Assembly (NCBI GenBank): GCA_011391295.1
Contig: JAABQT010000100.1
Span: 1 to 6,274, forward strand
Reading direction: 5' to 3'
DNA: 6,274 nt
Source: Betaproteobacteria bacterium
GTDB taxonomy: Bacteria > Pseudomonadota > Gammaproteobacteria > Burkholderiales > SG8-39
Shown: piece after piece, positions 1-5,584 of the stretch
Layout: every line of letters starts with the position of its first letter
Position numbering within the stretch: the first letter of the stretch is position 1
Program-made: the position numbers and the translations under genes
The notes under the pieces: model-generated
Seen by the model: the letters and a program-made list of their open reading frames with translations, nothing else
What the model was told of the DNA's origin: nothing
Databases searched by the model: none

Positions 1-30
1 GCCCGCCGGGAACATCGGCGGCGGTCGTCG
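1..30. other. Short flank after the aminopeptidase stop, with a small GC hairpin
   Basis: CCGCCG (3-8) and CGGCGG (16-21) form a perfect 6-bp stem with a 7-nt loop about 10 nt beyond the last stop codon of the minus-strand operon. This could be the stem of a terminator, but the window ends before any T-tract could be seen. A minus-strand ATG at 15 lies in the loop and stays open to the edge for five codons, so another gene may instead follow. Neither reading is secure. Confidence 0.2.
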
Positions 31-1026
31 CTACCTGAGCAGGGCGTCGCGCTCGGCGCGCGCAAGGCGCGCGAGGCCGCGCACGCGCGCGTAGAAGCGC
101 TCGAGGTCGCCGCCCGCCTCGGCGAGCAGGCGCTCGAACGCGGGCACTTTCTGCGTGTAGGTGGCGAACGAGGCGAGCACGGCATTGCCGGGCTCGGCCG
201 ATTCGAAGCCGCGCATGCGCGCAAGCCACGGCCGCAGCGCCTCCAGTGCCTCACGCTTGCGGTGGCGCATCTCCTCGGGCGCGAGCGGCAATGCGTAGAG
301 CGCCGTCAGCTGCGCGCGCAGCGCCATGGTGAGCGCTTCCAACTCGCGTCGGCGGGCATCGGCGGCCACCCGCTCCGCCCGTGCGGCCTCGCGCCCGGCA
401 CCTGCCAGCCAGCGCCGCACGCCCTCGCGCTCGACGACGACGGCAAACGATTCGTTGAAGGTGGAATCGTCCTGCACGTAAGCCACCTGGTGCGCGAGCT
501 CGTGGAACATGAGCCGCGCCAGCTCCGCGTCCGGATAATCGACGAAGGTCGAAAGGAGCGGATCGTCGAACCAGCCGAGCGTCGAATACGCCGGCACGCC
601 GTACACCACGACGTCGTAACCGGCAGCGCGCCGCTCGGCGGCGTGGCGCTGCGCGTCCTCGCGGTCATAGTAGCCGCGGTAGGCGACGCATCCTGCGACC
701 GGAAAGCAGGACTGCACGGGCTCGAGCGCGAATTCAGGCGTGGCCACGACGTTCCACAAGGCATAGGGCCGCTCGAGATCGGCGTAGCTGCGGTAGGCAC
801 CGCCCTCCGGCAAAGCGAGAACGCGCGTGGCGTAGTCGCGCAATTCGATTGCAGCGCGCAGGCGCGCCTTCAACACGGGCGCCACGTCAGGATCGTCGAG
901 CACCTGCAACACCGGCCGCGCGGCCGCGCTGAGTGCGAACTGCCCGCCCGCCGCCTGGCCGTAGTACGCCAGCGTCTCGCAGCCCGCGAGAGTACCGGCG
1001 CTAAGCAGGATGAGAAAAACGCGCAT
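31..1026 (-). CDS. Putative aminopeptidase, lipoprotein (COG4324 / Pfam Aminopep-like)
   Basis: Predicted envelope-anchored zinc peptidase of 331 residues. The N-terminus is a lipoprotein signal, with a short hydrophobic stretch and the lipobox LAGC, so Cys16 would be lipidated. A metalloprotease signature HELAH lies at residues 175-179, followed by NESFA with Glu192 twelve residues after the second His. This is an HExxH-X12-E arrangement in which His175, His179 and Glu192 are the likely zinc ligands and Glu176 the catalytic base. Cys107 and Cys113 could form a periplasmic disulfide. Residues about 205-270 are charged and helical, possibly coiled coil. The ATG at 1026 is preferred because it starts exactly at the signal peptide; the open frame upstream is read-through over the hydrolase gene. 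It overlaps the hydrolase 3' end by 26 nt and has no good ribosome site, suggesting coupled translation. The family is named a predicted aminopeptidase; to my knowledge the substrate is not established. Whether it contributes to the pathway of its neighbours is unclear. Confidence 0.85.
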   Translation of the reverse strand: MRVFLILLSAGTLAGCETLAYYGQAAGGQFALSAAARPVLQVLDDPDVAPVLKARLRAAIELRDYATRVLALPEGGAYRSYADLERPYALWNVVATPEFALEPVQSCFPVAGCVAYRGYYDREDAQRHAAERRAAGYDVVVYGVPAYSTLGWFDDPLLSTFVDYPDAELARLMFHELAHQVAYVQDDSTFNESFAVVVEREGVRRWLAGAGREAARAERVAADARRRELEALTMALRAQLTALYALPLAPEEMRHRKREALEALRPWLARMRGFESAEPGNAVLASFATYTQKVPAFERLLAEAGGDLERFYARVRGLARLARAERDALLR

Positions 1027-1624
1027 CACGCACAAAGCCCAGCACCTGCGCGGCGACGCGCGCGGAAAGGAGCATCGCGCTGTGGCCGACCGGCAGCACG
1101 ATGCGCTCGCGCATTCCTTCGACTTCGGTTTCCTCGACGCGCACCACGCCGTCGTTTGGCCCCGGCAGCGCGCCGAACAGCCTTCCGAGCCCGATCGCGA
1201 CTGTGCCCGCGACGACCCCGAGCGGTTCGGCACGGGTCCAGTGTGCCGCGCGGCCTTCGCGCCACAAGGGCTCGCTTGCGCCCAGGAACCAGCGACCCCA
1301 GCCATGCTGCGCGAGGCGCCGGCCGGCAAAATTGCCGCGCGCCGGCGTGCCCAGAAGCACGGCGCGCACAGCCAAGGTCTCAGGATGGCGCAGCAGCGCC
1401 TCGAGCACCACCAGCCCGCCGAGGCTGTGCCCGACAAAATGCGCCGGCCCGACGTCGCGCGCGGTGCGCGCCAGCCGCTCTGCGTGCGCCTGCAGCGGCC
1501 GCTCGCGCCCGGGGTAGGAGAACAGATGGCAGCGGTACCCCGCGGCCTGCAGCCGCGCGGCAAGCGGCGTCATCACCATTGCGGGCACCCACAACCCGTG
1601 GACCAGAATGACGTCGCGCGACAC
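1001..1624 (-). CDS. Alpha/beta hydrolase (lipase/esterase-like)
   Basis: A 207-residue cytoplasmic serine hydrolase of the alpha/beta fold; no signal peptide is visible. The oxyanion-hole motif VHGLW is at residues 8-12, the nucleophile elbow GHSLGG at 65-70 (Ser67), a candidate acid Asp158 in PNDGVV, and a candidate base His181 in GHSAML, so a complete catalytic triad is present. The length is short for the fold and the cap is small, as in compact esterase or PGAP1/lipase-like members. The start is a GTG at 1624: the next internal Met (residue 16) would remove the oxyanion-hole strand, and the GTG has a GAAGG ribosome site 5 nt upstream. The GTG begins one base after the TAG of the MFS transporter gene, so it is cotranscribed with it. 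Ester, thioester or lactone substrates are all possible, and the sequence does not choose among them. Confidence 0.85.
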   Translation of the reverse strand: MSRDVILVHGLWVPAMVMTPLAARLQAAGYRCHLFSYPGRERPLQAHAERLARTARDVGPAHFVGHSLGGLVVLEALLRHPETLAVRAVLLGTPARGNFAGRRLAQHGWGRWFLGASEPLWREGRAAHWTRAEPLGVVAGTVAIGLGRLFGALPGPNDGVVRVEETEVEGMRERIVLPVGHSAMLLSARVAAQVLGFVRDARFSHPA

Positions 1625-1625
1625 G

Positions 1626-2774
1626 CTAGCCTTCGCGCCGCAGCAGCAGCCGGGCGCCCACCATCAGCCCCGGCAACCCGAGCAGTGCATACGCCAGGCC
1701 ATAGCTGCCGCCGAGCGCGAGCACGAGGTTGAAGATCAGCGGCGTCACCACCACGCCGAGAAAGGTGAAGAACAAACACCCGCCGGTGGCCTGGCTGACC
1801 ATGCCCTGCGGCGCGATGCGCGCCACCTCGGCGAGGAATACGCCATTCCAGCCCACCGCGGTGGCGCCGAACAACGAGGCAAAAGTGAACAGCAGCCAGC
1901 CCGGCCAATCTGGCCTCGCCGCCAGCGTCGCCAGGGCGGATATGCCCATGCCCAGACCGAGCAGCCCAAGCATGGTACGCCGCGCGAGCGCCCGGTCGGC
2001 AAGCGCTCCCCAGACGAGCCGGCCCACGACGCTCGCGACCTGCGAGACTGCCATCACGATGCCGGCAAGCACCAGGGTGAGCGCGAAGCTGTCGATGAGG
2101 AACGTCACCAGGTAAGTGACCAGCGTGATCTGCACGCCGCCGTAGACAAAGGAAGTCACCGCCATTTCACGCAGCCGGGGCGAGCGCGCCACCAGCCCGA
2201 CCGGTTGGAACGCCGCGCGCAGCGAGATGGGCGCCGCCGGGTTGAGCCCGATGTCGTATCGGGCGCGCACCGGCGCGATGGCCAGCGCCAGCGCAAAGCA
2301 GCAGATCCCGATCAGCAGCGCGGTCCATTCCCAACCCGCCGCCAGTACGAGTGCGGGCACGAGTGCCCCGGCGAGCACGCCGCCCGCCGGCACGCCGGTC
2401 TGCTTGACCGAGAAGACGAGGGAAAACATCGACGGCGTGGGGCCGTAGCCCACGCCGATCACGAACGCGCCCAGCAGCACGAGCGGCGGCCAGGCGCTCG
2501 CCGCCAGCGCCAGCCCGCAAAGGCACAGGCACAGGCCCGCCTGGCTGACGCGGATCGGGCCGAAACGCGCCACCCAGCCGCCGGCGGCCGCCGAGCCGAG
2601 CATGCTGCCCGCATAGGCGATGGCGATGAAGTAGCCGACCGCGGCGGGCGCCACGCCCAGCGCGGGACCTGCGACCGGCGCCATCACGGGGGCGCTGTAG
2701 ATCGCGAACGCGACCAGGGTCTGGATCGCGAGCGTGACCGCAAGCGGGAGCAGGATCGGGTGCAGGACGCTCAG
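1626..2774 (-). CDS. MFS transporter, apparent CTG start
   Basis: Inner-membrane secondary transporter of the major facilitator superfamily, 382 residues if translation begins at the CTG at 2774. About 12 hydrophobic segments can be followed. The loop after the second helix has a motif-A-like stretch, GGWVARFGPIRV, at 65-76. Its second-half counterpart GRLVWGALADRALARR is at 251-266, as expected for the two six-helix repeats. The protein ends with a short basic tail (LLLRREG). No ATG, GTG or TTG lies in frame between the lyase stop region and residue 30. The first ATG (2684, residue 31) would cut away helix 1. The CTG overlaps the lyase stop as CTGA, the same geometry as a normal ATGA coupling junction, so I place the start there. 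The long open frame running further upstream is a shadow over the lyase gene. Substrate unknown; the neighbours suggest an organic acid or aromatic compound. Confidence 0.8.
   Translation of the reverse strand: MSVLHPILLPLAVTLAIQTLVAFAIYSAPVMAPVAGPALGVAPAAVGYFIAIAYAGSMLGSAAAGGWVARFGPIRVSQAGLCLCLCGLALAASAWPPLVLLGAFVIGVGYGPTPSMFSLVFSVKQTGVPAGGVLAGALVPALVLAAGWEWTALLIGICCFALALAIAPVRARYDIGLNPAAPISLRAAFQPVGLVARSPRLREMAVTSFVYGGVQITLVTYLVTFLIDSFALTLVLAGIVMAVSQVASVVGRLVWGALADRALARRTMLGLLGLGMGISALATLAARPDWPGWLLFTFASLFGATAVGWNGVFLAEVARIAPQGMVSQATGGCLFFTFLGVVVTPLIFNLVLALGGSYGLAYALLGLPGLMVGARLLLRREG
1630..1634 (-). promoter_or_regulatory. Ribosome binding site for the alpha/beta hydrolase
   Basis: GAAGG on the minus strand, 5 nt before the GTG at 1624. 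It lies inside the last codons of the MFS gene and supports the GTG start over the later in-frame ATG. Confidence 0.6.
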
Positions 2775-3670
2775 CCGCCCCGGCTGCGGATCTCGCGCAT
2801 GGTGTCCAGCAGCGCCTGCGCGCGATAGGCGACGGGGTAGTCCACCATCTGCCCGTCCACCTCCACCGCCGCCGCGCCCCGCGCCTCGACTTGCCTGAAT
2901 GCGGCGACGATGCGCTCGGCGCGGGCCACTTCGTCGGCGCCGGGGGTGAACGCCTCGTTGGCCACCGGCACCTGGTCCGGGTGCACGCACAGCCGCCCCT
3001 GGAAACCGCCGCGGCGGCTGCGCTCCAGGGCGCGCTTGAAGCCCTCCACGTCGCGCAGGTGAAACCAGGGGCTGTCGAGCGGACCTTCCATGCCCGCGGC
3101 GCGCGAGGCGAGCACCACGCGCGCGCGCGCCTCGGCCAGTTCGGGCTCTTCGTGCGAGGGCAGCAGACCGGCATCGAGACTGAAGTCGGCGGCGCCGAAG
3201 GCGACGCGCTTCACCCGCCAGGGGCCAGGGTAGGGCCTGAGGTTTCGCGCCTGCACGATGCGGTCCACGCGCGCCACGCCGGCCGCCGTCTCCACCAAGG
3301 GGATGAGGTCGATCGAGCCCTCGACCATGCCCTGCTCGCGCTCGAGCGCCGCCATCAGCCAGTCGATTGCATGCAGATCGGCGGCGCTCTCCACCTTGGG
3401 CAGCACCACGCCGTCCACCTTGTCGTGGATCGTTTCCACCAGGTCGCGATAGCAGAACGGCGTGGCGGGCGCATTCACCCGCACATAGCCGCGGCAATGG
3501 CGCGGGCGCTTGAGCGCCTCGGCGACGGGCTTGCGCGCTGCCGCCTTGTCCGCGGTCGCCACGGCATCTTCCAGGTCAAGAATCACGGCATCGGCGCCCA
3601 AGCCGAGCGCCTTCTCGACGCGCCGCGGATGGTTGCCCGGCGCGAACAGGAACGTCCTATTGAGCGGCAT
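2771..3670 (-). CDS. HpcH/HpaI aldolase / citrate lyase family CoA-ester lyase (CitE-like)
   Basis: A 299-residue TIM-barrel enzyme of the CitE group, which cleaves (or forms) 3-hydroxyacyl-CoA esters such as citramalyl-, malyl- or methylmalyl-CoA using Mg2+. Family signatures appear in order: FLFAPGNHPRRVEKAL at 7-22, where the basic residues usually contact CoA; LDLEDAV at 31-37; VRVN at 63-66, with Arg64 in the position that binds the acyl carboxylate; LPKVES at 90-95; PLVET at 124-128, with Glu127 a likely metal ligand; FGAADFSLD at 158-166, with Asp162 the second likely metal ligand; and CVHPDQV at 228-234 near the C-terminal helices. Length is normal for single-domain CitE paralogues. 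No citrate lyase alpha or gamma subunit gene is nearby, so it is more likely a stand-alone CoA-ester lyase than part of citrate lyase. The start at 3670 has AAAGG 7 nt upstream; an in-frame ATG at 3685 has no such site. It overlaps the binding-protein gene by 14 nt and the MFS gene by 4 nt. The exact substrate cannot be told. Confidence 0.9.
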   Translation of the reverse strand: MPLNRTFLFAPGNHPRRVEKALGLGADAVILDLEDAVATADKAAARKPVAEALKRPRHCRGYVRVNAPATPFCYRDLVETIHDKVDGVVLPKVESAADLHAIDWLMAALEREQGMVEGSIDLIPLVETAAGVARVDRIVQARNLRPYPGPWRVKRVAFGAADFSLDAGLLPSHEEPELAEARARVVLASRAAGMEGPLDSPWFHLRDVEGFKRALERSRRGGFQGRLCVHPDQVPVANEAFTPGADEVARAERIVAAFRQVEARGAAAVEVDGQMVDYPVAYRAQALLDTMREIRSRGG

Positions 3671-4829
3671 GAACCCGCCTTTCATCCCAGCGTGGATACG
3701 GAAGACGCCATTGTGCCGTGGCGAGCGCGCGCGGCCAGACCACCTCGCGCCGCCCGGCGATGACCTGCATGACCACCGGCTTGGCCTCCAGCTGCCCGCC
3801 GTCACTGTCCACGCGGTAGCGGCCGAGCGGGGTCTCCAGATCGAGCGCTGCGAGCGCCGCGCGCAGCTTTTCCTGGTCCAGCGCCCCGGCCTTGGCCACG
3901 CCCGCCTCGAGCACCAGCGCCGCTGCATAAGTCGCGGCCCCAAAGACGCCGGGCGCGCCCTGCCAGCGCTTGCGCCAGGCCTGCACGAAAGCCGCATTGC
4001 CGCTCGTGGTGAAGCGCGGATCGTAGGCCGAAAGTCCCAGTGCAAATTCGGCATCCTGTCCCACGAGCCGCAGGAAGCGCGGATCGGCGGCCCCTTGCGC
4101 CAGGAACAGCCGCGGCGCGTAACCGACGCGTTTGAACGACTTCACCATCTCCGCCGCGTCCTCGGGCTGGCCGAACGCGATCCAGGCCTGGGCGTCGCGC
4201 GTGCGCGCCATGCCGATCAGCGCGGCGTAGTCCCGCTCGGTAGGCGACGCGGGGTGCACCTGTCCTGGCTCGAGTCCCGCGTCAAGCGCCATCTTTACCA
4301 GGCCCGCCGCCGCTTCGCGCGCCGCGGGGTCGCCGCGCGCGACGACGTGCAGCCGCCGGTATCCCATCGCCAGGGCCACTTCGAGAGCACCCTGACCATA
4401 CTCGGCGACGGGTGCGGGCACCTGGAACACGTAGCGACCTCCGGCGCGCTGCGCGCCGCGCGTAATGCCGGACGCGTTCACCAGGACCCTGCGCGAGCGC
4501 TCGGCCACGGCCGCCGCCGTCACGGTCGCCGCGCTGCCGAAGGGCCCGATGAGCAGCTGCGCACCTTCGGCGTCGATCAGGCGCGCATACAGCGCGGCCG
4601 AGGCGATGGCTTCCGAACGATCGTCCAGGATGCGCAGCTCGATGCGCCGCCCGAGCAAGCCGCCCGCGGCGTTGCGCTCCTCCTGCCAGAGCACGAGCGC
4701 CTTGCGCATGTCACCGGCAAGGTCGGCGAGCAGCCCCGTTTCGGGCAACACGGCCCCCACTACCAGCGCCGGCTCCTGCGCGCAGGCCGGCGCCGCCGCG
4801 AGGCACAGCGCCACGAGGCACGCGCGCAT
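3657..4829 (-). CDS. ABC transporter substrate-binding protein (branched-chain amino acid / LivJ type)
   Basis: A 390-residue periplasmic binding protein of the Leu/Ile/Val type (Peripla_BP_6-like), which captures small molecules for a high-affinity importer. Residues 1-17 form a Sec signal peptide ending ACA before QEP, a good AxA site; Cys16 is not in a convincing lipobox, so a soluble periplasmic protein is likelier than a lipoprotein. The mature chain opens with the typical strand LVVGAVLPETGLLADLAGD (22-40), then GGLLGRRIELRILDD (56-70), LLIGPFGSAAT (92-102), a VNASG segment at 117-121 that usually lines the ligand pocket, and VFGAATYAAALVLEAG (295-310) near the C-terminal lobe. Its ATG overlaps the nitroreductase stop by one base (TGATG), so translation is probably coupled. 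It ends 14 nt inside the lyase gene. No permease or ATPase gene is present, so it is an orphan in this window. Members of this family bind amino acids, amides, urea or aromatic acids; the ligand here is unknown. Confidence 0.9.
   Translation of the reverse strand: MRACLVALCLAAAPACAQEPALVVGAVLPETGLLADLAGDMRKALVLWQEERNAAGGLLGRRIELRILDDRSEAIASAALYARLIDAEGAQLLIGPFGSAATVTAAAVAERSRRVLVNASGITRGAQRAGGRYVFQVPAPVAEYGQGALEVALAMGYRRLHVVARGDPAAREAAAGLVKMALDAGLEPGQVHPASPTERDYAALIGMARTRDAQAWIAFGQPEDAAEMVKSFKRVGYAPRLFLAQGAADPRFLRLVGQDAEFALGLSAYDPRFTTSGNAAFVQAWRKRWQGAPGVFGAATYAAALVLEAGVAKAGALDQEKLRAALAALDLETPLGRYRVDSDGGQLEAKPVVMQVIAGRREVVWPRALATAQWRLPYPRWDERRVHAAQ
3678..3682 (-). promoter_or_regulatory. Ribosome binding site for the CoA-ester lyase
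   Basis: AAAGG (within AAAGGCGGG) on the minus strand, 7 nt before the ATG at 3670. It sits inside the 3' end of the binding-protein gene, directly downstream of an alternative in-frame ATG at 3685, and so decides in favour of the second ATG. Confidence 0.65.
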
Positions 4830-5566
4830 CAGAAGCCGAAGAATCGCACGAAGCGCGCCACCGGCTCACGCTCGGTGACCAGCGTGTTCTCGATCGCGTC
4901 CGCGCGCGCATGGCCCAGCGACATCCCGCACACGATGATCTGCGCGTCCGGGATCTGCAGCTCGCGCCGCACGATGGCATGTGCGTTGGCGATCGCCGCC
5001 TGCGCGCAGGTGTCCAGGCCGTAGGCACGCGCCATGAGCATCACATTCTGCAGGAACATCCCGGTGTCGAGCCAGGCGCCCACCGGCAGGTCGCGATCGA
5101 GCGTGAACACCAGGCCCACCGGCGCACCGAAGAACAGGTAGTTGCGCGCATGCTGTTGCCGCGTCCGGTCGCGATCGCCTTTGCCGAACCCGAGCAGCCC
5201 GTACAGGTCCCAGCCGATCTTGCGTCGGCGCGCAAGATAGGGCTCGCGCCATTGCGGCGGGTAGTAGTCGAACTCGCGCTTCCAGCCGTCGTCGCCGTGT
5301 CGCAGGCACTCGTCGTGCATGATGCCCGCGAGCCGCTCGCGCGCCTCGCCCGCGACCACGTAGACTTTCCAGGGCTGGATGTTGGAGCCGGAGGGCGCGC
5401 GGCCGGCAACCGCGAGGATGCGCTCCACCGTCTCGCGCGGCACCGGGTCGGGCCTGAAAGCGCGCAGGCTGCGGCGCGACAGGATCGCTTCCTCGATGCC
5501 TTGCGCGACAGCGCCGGCGACAAAGGGCAGCGCGCCCCGGGCGGGATCGTGGCTCGTGGTGTTCAT
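4829..5566 (-). CDS. Nitroreductase family protein (FMN-dependent)
   Basis: A 245-residue cytoplasmic flavoenzyme of the nitroreductase fold, which uses FMN and NAD(P)H to reduce nitroaromatics, quinones or related acceptors. The FMN-phosphate-binding start of the fold, SRRSLRAF, is at 30-37, followed by APSGSNIQPWKVYVV at 57-71, another conserved flavin-contacting segment. The middle part (about 84-140) is rich in aromatic and charged residues and is probably the cap over the active site. The dimer and flavin helix GAWLDTGMFLQNVMLMA is at 163-179, and GMSLGHA at 214-220 is the usual C-terminal flavin contact. The pattern resembles PnbA-like nitrobenzoate reductases more than BluB, but the substrate is not determined. 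The ATG at 5566 is the only suitable start: no ATG, GTG or TTG lies between it and the SRRSLR motif. No Shine-Dalgarno sequence precedes it. It is the first gene of the minus-strand run and ends in TGATG with the binding-protein gene. Confidence 0.88.
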   Translation of the reverse strand: MNTTSHDPARGALPFVAGAVAQGIEEAILSRRSLRAFRPDPVPRETVERILAVAGRAPSGSNIQPWKVYVVAGEARERLAGIMHDECLRHGDDGWKREFDYYPPQWREPYLARRRKIGWDLYGLLGFGKGDRDRTRQQHARNYLFFGAPVGLVFTLDRDLPVGAWLDTGMFLQNVMLMARAYGLDTCAQAAIANAHAIVRRELQIPDAQIIVCGMSLGHARADAIENTLVTEREPVARFVRFFGF

Positions 5567-5584
5567 CGGGCGATAATACCGAAC
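5567..5584. promoter_or_regulatory. Divergent intergenic promoter region with overlapping -10-like elements
   Basis: The whole gap between two divergent ATGs is 18 bp. On the plus strand GATAAT (5572-5577) matches the sigma70 -10 consensus at five of six positions. On the minus strand the overlapping TATTAT (5578-5573) is also -10-like. Recognisable -35 hexamers are poor: GTGGCT at 5549-5554 for the plus strand (17-bp spacer, three matches), and nothing good for the minus strand. A small imperfect dyad TCGG-N9-CCGA (5566-5582) surrounds the AT-rich core and could be an operator half-site pair, but such short arms occur by chance. The AT-rich core stands out against its very GC-rich surroundings. 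Promoter activity is an inference; transcripts could also start within the opposite gene. Confidence 0.45.

Noticed and set aside
1..15. Possible start of a further minus-strand gene (ATG at 15)
   Set aside because: Only five codons are visible and no ribosome site precedes it; it cannot be supported from this window.
1027..1563. Upstream extension of the aminopeptidase frame to an ATG at 1563
   Set aside because: It overlaps the hydrolase catalytic region, and the lipoprotein signal at 1026 marks the true N-terminus.
262..1611. Long plus-strand open frame (449 codons) antisense to the aminopeptidase and hydrolase genes
   Set aside because: Its translation is rich in Arg, Ala, His and Pro with no recognisable motif, as expected opposite GC-rich genes. 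The minus-strand proteins have complete catalytic motifs.
1608..2828. Plus-strand open frame (406 codons) antisense to the MFS gene
   Set aside because: The product is low-complexity (Arg/His/Gln/Asp-rich), the mirror image of a hydrophobic membrane protein. It is a shadow frame.
2775..3497. Upstream extension of the MFS frame to an ATG at 3497, giving a 623-residue product
   Set aside because: The extra 240 residues are Arg/Gly/Ala-rich and lie over the CitE-like lyase, whose own frame is full of conserved motifs.
3510..5024. Plus-strand open frame (504 codons) antisense to the binding protein and parts of its neighbours
   Set aside because: It spans three well-supported genes on the other strand and shows no domain-like pattern; high GC removes stop codons.
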